Source of the DNA: an uncultured Pelagibacteraceae bacterium
GTDB lineage: Bacteria > Pseudomonadota > Alphaproteobacteria > Pelagibacterales > Pelagibacteraceae
Reading direction: 5' to 3'
Assembly (NCBI GenBank): GCA_902602655.1
Contig: CACKRM010000002.1
Location: 41,361-105,360, forward strand
Length of the DNA: 64,000 bases
A program made the translations under genes and the position numbers. This document shows positions 19,144-28,092 of the stretch, piece by piece. The notes below the pieces were generated by a model. It ran no database searches. It worked only from the letters and a program-made list of their open reading frames with translations, and was not told where the DNA came from. Positions within the stretch are counted from its first letter, which is position 1. Every line of letters begins with the position of its first letter.

Positions 19144-20373
19144 CTATGTTATGACCTGTGACCTTTCGAGCCTATTTTCGTCAATTGGTAAATGAACTAA
19201 AGTTGCGAATATGGATAATAAGATAGATATATACCAAGCGTAATCATACGATCCATGTAAATCATAAAAATATCCTCCTAAGTATGCTCCAAAAAAAGAA
19301 CCAATTTGATGACTAAAAAAAACTATTCCAAAGAGAGTGCTCAAGTACTTGGTGCCAAAGATTTGAGCAACAATACCATTAGTAGGAGGAACAGTTGACA
19401 ACCATAACATGCCAAAAGTAATTCCAAATAATATTGATGTTAAGTTTGAAATAGGTAAGAAAATAAATAAAGAAATAATTATAGCTCTAAAAAAATATAA
19501 TAAACTTAACAAAATTTTTTTACTGTATTTAGTTCCTAGATAACCCATTCCAAGCGTACCAATAATATTAAAAAATCCAATTAGAGCTAAAATAATTGGA
19601 GCTGACCAATCAGATAATCCTTTTTCTTGCATATATCCAGGAATATGAGTAGCGACTAATGTAATTTGAAAACCACAAACAAAGAACCCTGCAACAAGAA
19701 GTAAGTACCCCTTGTGTGAAAAAGCCTCTTTTATGGCTTCAAAAAATTTTTGATTATCATTGTTCTCTGAAATACTTGATTGAGTTTTTTGTTTCGGTAT
19801 TAGAAAAATTGAAGCTATTAAACCAAATAGTATAAAATAAAGATAATATAACAATGTATTTTCCCATCCAAATTCAATTAGACTAAATTTAGTAAATAAT
19901 GGAGTTAAAAAGTATCCGATCGATGCGGATGCTGTAACTATACCGGTTGCTAAAGTTCTTTGTTCATTTGAAAAATGTTTTCCTACTTCAGAAACAGGTA
20001 CGCTCATAGCTGTTGCCCCTAAAGCTGTACCAATTAATAAACCTAAACTAAGTTGAAAAAAAATTCCTGTATTAGGCCCTGAATAAAGAAAATAAATACC
20101 AAAGGCAAATATTATGAAACCTATAAAGACTGCCTTATTGCCCCCGAACTTGTCTGCAAGAATTCCAAATAATGGAGCGGTCAATCCCCACATAAACATT
20201 TGAATACCTATTGCTAAACCAAATTCTGTTCTTGATACTAATAACGCCTCTTCAAATACATTAAAAAAAAGTCCGAAAGTTTGCCTTAAGCCCATCGAGA
20301 CCAAAATTATAGAACAAGCAGATAAAAGAGCTATTAAAGCTATTCGGTTTTGAATAAATTTTTTTTCCATCAT
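19144..20373 (-). CDS. MFS transporter
   Basis: 12-TM-like protein, GILADKFGG loop. Confidence 0.85.
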   Translation of the reverse strand: MMEKKFIQNRIALIALLSACSIILVSMGLRQTFGLFFNVFEEALLVSRTEFGLAIGIQMFMWGLTAPLFGILADKFGGNKAVFIGFIIFAFGIYFLYSGPNTGIFFQLSLGLLIGTALGATAMSVPVSEVGKHFSNEQRTLATGIVTASASIGYFLTPLFTKFSLIEFGWENTLLYYLYFILFGLIASIFLIPKQKTQSSISENNDNQKFFEAIKEAFSHKGYLLLVAGFFVCGFQITLVATHIPGYMQEKGLSDWSAPIILALIGFFNIIGTLGMGYLGTKYSKKILLSLLYFFRAIIISLFIFLPISNLTSILFGITFGMLWLSTVPPTNGIVAQIFGTKYLSTLFGIVFFSHQIGSFFGAYLGGYFYDLHGSYDYAWYISILLSIFATLVHLPIDENRLERSQVIT

Positions 20374-21548
20374 TTAATTTTTTTTATTGCATTTTTGAGA
20401 TCTGATATTAAGTCTTTATAATCTTCTAAGCCAATATGCAAACGTACAAGGTGTTCATTTTTCTTAAGTTTAAAAAAATTTCTCTTTCCAAGCTCAGTAG
20501 AGGTATTAAAAACTACTAAACTTTCAAAACCTCCCCAGCTGTACCCTATGCCAAATAGTTTTAAAGAATTAACGAATTTATATACTGAAGATTTCTTTTT
20601 TGAATTTATTATTATACCCAACAATCCTGAAGCTCCAGAATAATACTTTTTCCATAATTTATAATTTTTTGAATTTCTTTTATAAGGATATAAAATTTTA
20701 GTAATTTTTTTTTGGGTTGAAAGCCAACTAATTACTTTAAGCGTATTTTCATAATGTTTTTTAAGTCTTAAATCTAAAGTCCTTAAACCTCTAATAACCA
20801 AATATGCATCATCTGAAGATAAACGATACCCTGAAACATTGTTATACCACTTTACTTTATTAAAAGCTTTTTTACTCACTGCTAAAGTTCCTGCCATTAC
20901 ATCTGAATGGCCTGAGTAATATTTAGTCGCAGAAGTTATTGATAAATCAAATCCAATTTTAATTGGTTTCATAAAATAAGCAGTTCCCCATGTGTTGTCT
21001 ATTGCTGTGTAAATATTTCTTTTTTTTGCAAAATTAACTATCTTTTTTAAATCTTGAAATTCAAAAGTATTACTCCCAGGATTTTCAACATATATAAGTT
21101 TTGTTCTTTTATTAGTTTTTTTTTGTAAATCTCTCAAATCATTTGGATTGTACCAAACTGCTTTAACATTAAACTCTTTAAGTAATTGTGAAACTAGTTT
21201 TTGTGTTGGGCGATATACACAATCTGAAATTAGTATTTCATCTCCTGGTCTACAAATACTCATTATCGCAAGAGCTACTGAAGCAAAACCAGTTTGAGTT
21301 AAAAAAACGTGATGGGCCCCCTCTAATTCTTTAAGAATTTTTTGTAAAACAATAGTCGTTTGTGAGCCTTGTCGTCCATAATCGTAAAAGGCTACAGTTT
21401 TGTTTTTGTTGATTTTTTTCTGATGTTTTCTAAGTTCTTGTACTGACTTAAAAAAAATTGTTGAGGCTCTTACAACAGCAGGATTGGCTGATCTATTGAC
21501 TGTATCTTGACCTGCATGTTTTAAAAATGTGTTTGTGGACTTTTTCAT
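20370..21548 (-). CDS. PLP-dependent Cys/Met metabolism enzyme (cystathionine beta-lyase-like)
   Basis: YDYGRQGSQTT, VENPGSNTFEFQD, IDNTWGTAYFMKP, SATKYYSGHSDVMAGT. Confidence 0.85.
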   Translation of the reverse strand: MKKSTNTFLKHAGQDTVNRSANPAVVRASTIFFKSVQELRKHQKKINKNKTVAFYDYGRQGSQTTIVLQKILKELEGAHHVFLTQTGFASVALAIMSICRPGDEILISDCVYRPTQKLVSQLLKEFNVKAVWYNPNDLRDLQKKTNKRTKLIYVENPGSNTFEFQDLKKIVNFAKKRNIYTAIDNTWGTAYFMKPIKIGFDLSITSATKYYSGHSDVMAGTLAVSKKAFNKVKWYNNVSGYRLSSDDAYLVIRGLRTLDLRLKKHYENTLKVISWLSTQKKITKILYPYKRNSKNYKLWKKYYSGASGLLGIIINSKKKSSVYKFVNSLKLFGIGYSWGGFESLVVFNTSTELGKRNFFKLKKNEHLVRLHIGLEDYKDLISDLKNAIKKIK

Positions 21549-21620
21549 AAAATAAGTATAATCAAATAATTATTCTGTATATATATATTTAACAAATAAG
21601 TGCAAAATAAGGAGACAAAA

Positions 21621-21704
21621 ATGGGTTACCCAAAGAAGCATCGAGGTAGAAGAAAAATTGGCTCAAAAAAAAGAAGAGCTAGAAAAAGAAACAAAAGAAA
21701 ATAG
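21621..21704 (+). CDS. 27-aa highly basic micro-protein (ribosome-associated candidate)
   Basis: MGYPKKHRGRRKIGSKKRRARKRNKRK*; strong Shine-Dalgarno AGGAGA 6-7 nt upstream; not in the ORF track. Confidence 0.6.
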   Translation: MGYPKKHRGRRKIGSKKRRARKRNKRK

Positions 21705-21725
21705 CCTTAAGTAAGAATTATATCT

Positions 21726-22421
21726 ATGAAAGAGATTGCACAAATCCGAAGGTTGAGTTTGTGGATTTTTCTTATTCCATTGTTAGCAATAAATTTATGT
21801 TTAATAATTTCGCAAAACCCTGAATTGCTCGAAAATACCATTTTCTCAGTTGATCAAATTGGACGATCTGGTTTTTCTATACCTTATCTTGATGGTAGTT
21901 TATCAATAAGTAGAGCCTCTAGAACATATCCTCAATATTTGATTTTTAAGCCTGCAATGTTTTTAACTGCTGCTCTTTTGTTTTTTTACTGGAAAAATAA
22001 TAATCAGTTAGTAAATAATCTTAATTCATCTAATTATAACTATAAATTTAAAACATTTGGAATTTTATCTGCGGTTTTTTTAGTAATTCACTCTATATTG
22101 CTTGGTGTAAAATTTGATATTCAAATTTATAAGCTTTTTAGAAGAGTTGTACTTTTGCTGTTTATTATATTTGAAATAATTGCTCAGGGAATTTTGGTTT
22201 ACCACTTTTATAAACTCAAACTTAAATTAGAAAAATTAATCTATAAAAAAGTTTTAACTTTAAAGATTATTTTGGTAATTATACTTTCCTCAGTAGGAAT
22301 TTTAAGTCTCCCTATTTTGGTAACTAAAGGGAACACACACTTCAAACATGCGTTAGAATGGAATTATTTTGTTGGTGTTGTAACATTTTATTTGTTTTCA
22401 AGGTTTTTTTGGAAGAAGTGA
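21726..22421 (+). CDS. Hypothetical multi-pass membrane protein
   Basis: 231-aa ORF with several hydrophobic segments. Confidence 0.6.
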   Translation: MKEIAQIRRLSLWIFLIPLLAINLCLIISQNPELLENTIFSVDQIGRSGFSIPYLDGSLSISRASRTYPQYLIFKPAMFLTAALLFFYWKNNNQLVNNLNSSNYNYKFKTFGILSAVFLVIHSILLGVKFDIQIYKLFRRVVLLLFIIFEIIAQGILVYHFYKLKLKLEKLIYKKVLTLKIILVIILSSVGILSLPILVTKGNTHFKHALEWNYFVGVVTFYLFSRFFWKK

Positions 22422-22466
22422 AAAACTCACAGCTTCTATCCTTTTCAGGATAGAAACGTGAAGTTT
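22422..22466 (-). terminator. Terminator-like hairpin at the 3' end of the ncRNA candidate
   Basis: Minus strand AACTTCAC-GTTTCTATCC-TGAAA-AGGATAGAAGC-TGTGAGTTTTT. Confidence 0.65.
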
Positions 22467-22600
22467 TGGTTCGTCGTTGTAGGCGCTACCGCCGAACCTT
22501 CCCGATCAACCATTTTAGCGCTACTCAGTTGATCTTTCTGCCCTTTAAGCTTGAACCTCTCGGTTTTTCCTTAAATGGCCAGTTAAGAGTTGCCTCTTAA
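22422..22600 (-). ncRNA. Candidate structured non-coding RNA, unidentified family
   Basis: Upstream -35 TTGGAT, 17-nt spacer, -10 TATTAA; hairpins TTAAGAG-GCAA-CTCTTAA, CTG.CC.TTTAAG/CTTAAA.GG.CAG capped by AACC-GAGA-GGTT, GATCAAC/GTTGATC, GGTTCG/CGAACC; ends in hairpin plus TTTTT; locally GC-rich. Confidence 0.6.
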
Positions 22601-22676
22601 TTAATATGATTAAAACATAGTTAATCCAATAATTAAATCACTATATAGTTGATTCTTTATAATTGAATATTGATTG

Positions 22677-23816
22677 TTAACTATGGGGATAATTTTTATT
22701 GAAAGTTTTTGATATCCAGCCTCCCCCTAAAACTTTATCCCCAACTGAATCTTTTTGATAAAAAACACAAGCTTGACCGGGTGAAATACCTGGTTCTCCA
22801 TTAATGATTTCTATTTTAGCAACATCTTCGTTATTTTTTAAATGAATTCTAGCTTTTAGTAATTTTCCTGTCGATCTGACCTTAACACAAATATCATTAT
22901 TAAAATCTTCTTTTGATCCTAGAATGTTTAAATTTTTTAATATTAAATTGTCAACTTTTAAAAATTCTTTTGGACCAACGGTAATTGTCCCTTTGTCAGC
23001 ATCAATTTTGATTACGTATAAAGGTTCTTTTTTGGCTATTCCTATTCCTTTTCTTTGACCAATAGTGAAGTTAATTACACCTTCGTGTTTTCCTAAAATT
23101 TTACCATTAATGTCTAAAATATCTCCTTCTTTAAAAGAACTAGGTCTAAATTTTTTTATAACAGAGCTATAATCTCCATTTGGAACAAAACAAATATCTT
23201 GGCTATCGGGTTTTTCTGCTACATTAAGTTTTAATTTTGAAGCCATTAATCTTGTTTCCTTTTTTTCAATATTTCCCAAAGGGAATCTTAAATATTCAAG
23301 TTGTTCTTGTGAAGTGTTAAACAAGAAGTAACTTTGATCTCTTGTAACATCTATTGCTCTATACATTTCAGCCTTTCCATTAGTTTTTTTTCGACTTACA
23401 TAATGTCCAGTGACTAAAGCATCAGCGCCTAAATCTTTTGCATACTTAAACAAATCTCTAAACTTCACTGTTTGATTACACTGTACACATGGGATAGGTG
23501 TTTCACCAGCAACATAACTATCAATGAAAGTGTCGATTACTTCAGTTTTAAATTTTTTTTGGTAATACAATATTTCATGTTTAATATTTAATTGTTCAGA
23601 AACTCTTTTAGCATCTAAAATATCTTGACCAGCACAACATTGCCTTCCATTTTGAGGTCCTTTTGTATCATTATATAACTTCAGTGTTATTCCGGTAATA
23701 TTATATCCTTCATTTTTCATCATTCCTGCAACAACAGAAGAGTCTACGCCTCCTGACATAGCCACAACGACTTTTGTCTCTTTTGGTGATTTTTTTATAC
23801 CCAGTGAATTAATCAT
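22677..23816 (-). CDS. mnmA: tRNA-specific 2-thiouridylase
   Basis: [47 protein letters not shown]. Confidence 0.95.
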   Translation of the reverse strand: MINSLGIKKSPKETKVVVAMSGGVDSSVVAGMMKNEGYNITGITLKLYNDTKGPQNGRQCCAGQDILDAKRVSEQLNIKHEILYYQKKFKTEVIDTFIDSYVAGETPIPCVQCNQTVKFRDLFKYAKDLGADALVTGHYVSRKKTNGKAEMYRAIDVTRDQSYFLFNTSQEQLEYLRFPLGNIEKKETRLMASKLKLNVAEKPDSQDICFVPNGDYSSVIKKFRPSSFKEGDILDINGKILGKHEGVINFTIGQRKGIGIAKKEPLYVIKIDADKGTITVGPKEFLKVDNLILKNLNILGSKEDFNNDICVKVRSTGKLLKARIHLKNNEDVAKIEIINGEPGISPGQACVFYQKDSVGDKVLGGGWISKTFNKNYPHS

Positions 23817-23854
23817 CGACTATTATATAATACAAAAAATAAGGATTTTCCATT

Positions 23855-24034
23855 ATGCTTTTTGAATTTGAACCAGGTGATTTTGTAATAAATCCTAATA
23901 AGAAGGAGTGGGGAATAGGTCAAATACAATCTATAGTTAAAAATAAAATTACTGTAAATTTCGAGAATTCAGGAAAACAAGTTATAAATGCAAGTATAAT
24001 TAATTTAGAAAAAATCAACAAAAAAAATGAGTGA
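23855..24034 (+). CDS. Small DUF3553-like protein
   Basis: MLFEFEPGDFVINPNKKEWGIGQIQSIVKNKITVNFENSGKQVINASIINLEKINKKNE; overlaps the start of the next gene. Confidence 0.65.
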   Translation: MLFEFEPGDFVINPNKKEWGIGQIQSIVKNKITVNFENSGKQVINASIINLEKINKKNE

Positions 24035-24806
24035 ATTAAATTTAAAAAGTATTGCTGAAGATTTGATAGAAACATTTAATGAAGCCTCTTTGGCATCTAT
24101 AGAGATATTTAAAAAAGGACTAAATATAAAAATTAAAGAAGATAATTCCCCAGTCAGTAATGGTGATATTAAAGTGAATGAGATAATAACAGAAAAGATA
24201 AAACTACTAACTCCTAGTATACCAATAATTTCAGAAGAAACGGTTAACCTAAATAAAAAAAATCAATTTAAAACTTTTTGGTTGATAGATCCAATTGATG
24301 GTACAAAAGATTATATTAGTGGGAAAGATGAGTATACTATAAATGCTGCTTTAATTATAAATTATGAACCAGCTTTAGGTTTAGTAAGCGCTCCAAGGAA
24401 GAAAAAATTATTTTATTCTTATGGTTTAGGAAAAAGCTACTTAATTAATGGGAGTAAAATAGAAAAGTTAAATTGTAGAAAAAAAACTCCAAAAAATGAA
24501 ATAATTGCTGTTACGAGTTCTTCAGGACCAGCTCAAGAAATTTTATCTGTCTTAAAAAAAAATGGTATGACTTCTTTTAAGGAAATGAGAAGTTCATATA
24601 AGTTTTGTGTAATAGCAAATGGTGAGTTTGATATTTATGCAGCAAAAGAAAGAGCGTATGAATGGGATTATGCTGCAGGACATGCTGTTGCTTTACATGC
24701 GGGAGCAGTAATTACAACTTTGGAAAATATGCCATTTAAATATGGAAAACCCAACTATAAAAATTTAAGCATATTAATTAAACGTGCAAATAATTTAAGT
24801 GATTAA
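24027..24806 (+). CDS. cysQ: 3'(2'),5'-bisphosphate nucleotidase CysQ-like (inositol monophosphatase superfamily)
   Basis: SEETVN...FWLIDPIDGTKDYISGKDEYTINAALI; EWDYAAGHAV. Confidence 0.85.
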   Translation: MSELNLKSIAEDLIETFNEASLASIEIFKKGLNIKIKEDNSPVSNGDIKVNEIITEKIKLLTPSIPIISEETVNLNKKNQFKTFWLIDPIDGTKDYISGKDEYTINAALIINYEPALGLVSAPRKKKLFYSYGLGKSYLINGSKIEKLNCRKKTPKNEIIAVTSSSGPAQEILSVLKKNGMTSFKEMRSSYKFCVIANGEFDIYAAKERAYEWDYAAGHAVALHAGAVITTLENMPFKYGKPNYKNLSILIKRANNLSD

Positions 24807-24942
24807 AACTATTTTAATAATTATTACGAGTGTTGCTTTGTTTGGTTTAATTTTTTTTGTTATTGTAAAGAATAAGTTAAAAAAAAAATTAGATGAACTT
24901 GTAGAAAATGAAAAAAAAGATAAATCAGATAATTTTGATTAA
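24799..24942 (+). CDS. Putative small single-pass membrane protein (GTG start)
   Basis: MIKTILIIITSVALFGLIFFVIVKNKLKKKLDELVENEKKDKSDNFD; overlaps the cysQ stop; TM helix plus charged tail. Confidence 0.4.
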   Translation: MIKTILIIITSVALFGLIFFVIVKNKLKKKLDELVENEKKDKSDNFD

Positions 24943-25485
24943 TTTGTTATACTCATCTAACTCCAAATTTAAAACTTTCTTAGAAATTTCAAAACTAAAC
25001 CCTGCTCTTGCTAAAACACCCATATCTTTTTTATAAAATAATTCTCTATTAGCATTGGGTCTTAGTGGGCCAATTCTTCGTTTTTTACAAATTTTAATTG
25101 CTGAAACAAAGTCAGGATCTATTTTGCCACTCTTTATCTTATCTAAACTTTTTTTAATAAAAATAGAATCAATGCCTTTGTTTCTCAAAGTGAGGTTTAT
25201 TTTATTTATTGAGTATCCTCTTCTTAATAACACTCTAGCTTTTGAGTCAGAATAAAGCTCATCATTAATTAATTTTCTTCTTTCTAAATTAATTATTATC
25301 TCATCAATTAAATTTGAGATATCTTTTTTTGTTTCTTTGCCACTAAATTTTATTAAATATTTTTTTAAAAGATAAATTTTAAGCTGTTGTTTTGAAGGAT
25401 TATATTTTTCTAGATAAGAATATGCTAAATCCTTTAGATTTGTAGTTAATTGCTCAAAATTTTTTTTATTTGATGTTAGACTCAT
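24925..25485 (-). CDS. recX: Regulatory protein RecX
   Basis: AYSYLEKYNPSKQQLKIYLLKKY...RRGYSINKINLTLRNKGID...ARAGFSFEISKKVL. Confidence 0.8.
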   Translation of the reverse strand: MSLTSNKKNFEQLTTNLKDLAYSYLEKYNPSKQQLKIYLLKKYLIKFSGKETKKDISNLIDEIIINLERRKLINDELYSDSKARVLLRRGYSINKINLTLRNKGIDSIFIKKSLDKIKSGKIDPDFVSAIKICKKRRIGPLRPNANRELFYKKDMGVLARAGFSFEISKKVLNLELDEYNKLIKII

Positions 25486-25511
25486 TATTTTAATATATTA
25501 TATTATTTTTT

Positions 25512-25982
25512 ATGATAAATAACCTTGAAATTATTCTTACACTTGAGAATATTTATTTAATTTCTAATTTTGGGATACTCCCATTTTGGATGATGTTAAT
25601 TTTTATCCCAAACCATAATCTGACCAAAATTCTTGTACATTCTATAGTTCCTTTTTTAATACTTGCATCAGCCTATATTTTCGTAGGTTATAAAATTTTT
25701 TTGGAAAAGAATTTTTTTGACTCCTTTGATTTATATTTTGGCTTAGAAGGACTTTATTCTGTTTATTCAAATGAGTCGTTTCTACTTATATTTTGGTTAC
25801 ATTTTTTATCTATTAGTTTATTTACTGGATCGTGGATAGCAAGGGACTCAATAAAATACTCAATTCCAAAAATAATTACTATCTTATCTTTGGTTCTTAC
25901 ATATTTCACCGGACCGATTGGTGTTATTTTTTATTGGTTTTTTAGAATATTTTTTTCAAAAAAAATAAGTTTTTATGAATAA
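25512..25982 (+). CDS. ABA4-like (DUF4281) membrane protein
   Basis: GILPFWMMLIFIP; FTGSWIARDS; YFTGPIGVIFYWFFR. Confidence 0.7.
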   Translation: MINNLEIILTLENIYLISNFGILPFWMMLIFIPNHNLTKILVHSIVPFLILASAYIFVGYKIFLEKNFFDSFDLYFGLEGLYSVYSNESFLLIFWLHFLSISLFTGSWIARDSIKYSIPKIITILSLVLTYFTGPIGVIFYWFFRIFFSKKISFYE

Positions 25983-26562
25983 AACTTTTGATTTTTACTT
26001 TGACTTCATAAGCCCATATTCTTTTTTAGCTCATAAAAAATTAAAGAAAATAGAAAAGAAAATTGCAATTAAAATTAAGTATAAAGCTATTTTATTAGGA
26101 GGGCTTCATAATCTTCATGGTATTAAAGCACCAGCTTTTATTCCTTCGAAAGCCAAATTTATGATTAGAGACTGCAAAATGATTGCTGAAAAAAATAATA
26201 TTAAATTTAAATTTAACTCTTATTTTCCAATCAAAACAGTAAACCTTATGAGGGGAGTGTTTATTGCAGAAGAGGATGATTATAAAAATTATTATATAGA
26301 TAAAATTTTTGACTCAATTTGGATGGACGGTTTTAATATGAATGATCAAATAGTTGTTGATAAAGTCCTAAAGAATCTCAATATTAATCCAAAAACTTTT
26401 TCATTAAGGTGTTCAAGCCAAAATATAAAAAATCAATTAAAAAAAAAAACCGATGAAGCTTTTGAAAAAGGAATTTTTGGTGCACCTAGTTTTTATATAA
26501 ATAATAAAATATTTTGGGGGCAAGATAGAATTTCATTTTTGATTGATGAATTAAAAAAATAA
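25975..26562 (+). CDS. 2-hydroxychromene-2-carboxylate isomerase / DsbA-family protein
   Basis: FYFDFISPYSFLAHKKL; KGIFGAPSFYINNKIFWGQDR. Confidence 0.85.
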   Translation: MNKTFDFYFDFISPYSFLAHKKLKKIEKKIAIKIKYKAILLGGLHNLHGIKAPAFIPSKAKFMIRDCKMIAEKNNIKFKFNSYFPIKTVNLMRGVFIAEEDDYKNYYIDKIFDSIWMDGFNMNDQIVVDKVLKNLNINPKTFSLRCSSQNIKNQLKKKTDEAFEKGIFGAPSFYINNKIFWGQDRISFLIDELKK

Positions 26563-26563
26563 A

Positions 26564-26962
26564 TTATTTTTTCTCTTTTTTTTCAATTGGTAGACCTTCA
26601 CTTTTCAAAGCTTCGAATCCCCCAATTGCGTTTGCAACATTTTTAAAACCCATATCTTTCAAGGATCGAGTAGCTAAAGCTGATCTAAAACCAAGCGCAC
26701 AATAAAGGACCATTTTTTTATCACCATTAAACTTATCAGCCTTATAATAAGGACTTTGTGTATCAAGCCAAAATTCTAACATCCCTCTTGGAATATGAAT
26801 AGACTGTTTTATAGTTCCTTCTTTCCATAACTCACGAATGTCTCTCACATCGATCAGAATGCATTTATCTTCTTCACATAAAAGTTTAACTTTTTTAGCA
26901 TCAAGACTTTCAATATGTTTGTTTGCTTCATTAACTAGATCTTTTGATGATTTTATATTCAT
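26564..26962 (-). CDS. Rhodanese-like domain protein
   Basis: LIDVRDIRELWKEG; LYCALGFRSALATRSLKDMGF. Confidence 0.85.
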   Translation of the reverse strand: MNIKSSKDLVNEANKHIESLDAKKVKLLCEEDKCILIDVRDIRELWKEGTIKQSIHIPRGMLEFWLDTQSPYYKADKFNGDKKMVLYCALGFRSALATRSLKDMGFKNVANAIGGFEALKSEGLPIEKKEKK

Positions 26963-27001
26963 ACTAATTACAGTATACTATAGTGAAAAATTATAATTTC
27001 T

Positions 27002-28018
27002 ATGAAAAAAATTAAAAATTCACACAAAAAAAGTTTCATAAAAAAAATTTTTATTAAAGTTTGCCGATTTTTAGGATACGAAATAATAGATCAATCAAAT
27101 TATGATGTTCCTACAATGGGAAAGGCTCTTGACGCAAGTTTAAGTGTGCCAGGAAAAAAATCTATCAATATTCCATTGGGTGAGACAGAAATTACATCAA
27201 GAATAAAATCTATAAAAATATTATTTAGGAGCTGTACCTCTGAATTAATAATGGATCAAAGTAAACAACGTCTTTTTAATAAAAAAAAAAGTGAATACAC
27301 TTTCAGATCACTTAATTCTATTTTGAAATCTTTAGAGTTCGCGCAAAAAAAATTTAAAAATGTTGATTTTGAAATTATAGTCACCGATAGTAATTCGCCA
27401 AATAATGATGTTGATAAATTAAAATCAATACTAAAAAATTTTAATATTAAAAATAGATTACAAATAATAAATTTAAGCGACTTTAAAAATGAAATTAGAG
27501 GAGAGTATTCTGAAGCTAAAATGTCTAATATGGCTAATTTTTACAATTCACTTTTAATTGCAAAAAAAGAGAATTCAGATTTATTTTATTTTGTTGAAGA
27601 TGACTATATTCATTCATTAGAAACCATCACGGAAATGTTGTTTTTTTATGAGAAATTTTCAAGCATTTTTAATACTAAGCCTGTTTTACTACCTTCAGAT
27701 TATCCATATTTATATACGAAAAATAATAAAACAAAAATATATCTTGGGGAAAATAGACATTGGAGATTGGTGGATGAAAGTCTCGTTACCTTTCTTATGG
27801 ACAAAGATCTTATTTTACAAAATTTTAATAACTTAAAAACGATGGGTATTAAATGGGAAGATCCTTGGGAAAAACCCTTACATGAAATTTATAACAAGCA
27901 CCCCTGCCTATCACCTATACCATCGCTTGCTTATCATTGTGCAAACATTAATTCAGTTTTTGGTTTATCACCTAATATTAAGTGGAAAAGTGTTTGGGAT
28001 GAAAATGAAATTAATTAA
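27002..28018 (+). CDS. Putative glycosyltransferase-like protein
   Basis: 338-aa ORF with FEIIVTDSNSPNND and YFVEDDY acidic motif. Confidence 0.5.
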   Translation: MKKIKNSHKKSFIKKIFIKVCRFLGYEIIDQSNYDVPTMGKALDASLSVPGKKSINIPLGETEITSRIKSIKILFRSCTSELIMDQSKQRLFNKKKSEYTFRSLNSILKSLEFAQKKFKNVDFEIIVTDSNSPNNDVDKLKSILKNFNIKNRLQIINLSDFKNEIRGEYSEAKMSNMANFYNSLLIAKKENSDLFYFVEDDYIHSLETITEMLFFYEKFSSIFNTKPVLLPSDYPYLYTKNNKTKIYLGENRHWRLVDESLVTFLMDKDLILQNFNNLKTMGIKWEDPWEKPLHEIYNKHPCLSPIPSLAYHCANINSVFGLSPNIKWKSVWDENEIN

Positions 28019-28036
28019 AGTTTAAGTTCTAACAAG

Positions 28037-28062
28037 AAAGGCCCGACAAAATGCCGGGCCTT
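28037..28062. terminator. Convergent terminator between the glycosyltransferase-like gene and amtB
   Basis: aaggcccg-acaaaatgc-cgggcctt inverted repeat. Confidence 0.7.
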
Positions 28063-28092
28063 AATATTATAACCTTATAACGAGGGAGGTTA

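Noticed and set aside
22422-22606. Possible tmRNA, 6S RNA, SRP RNA or RNase P RNA
   Set aside because: No tag-peptide frame, no SRP GGAAGGAAGCAGC-like loop, no RNase P GAGGAAAGTCCGGGC motif, no single long 6S-like hairpin; kept only as an unidentified ncRNA
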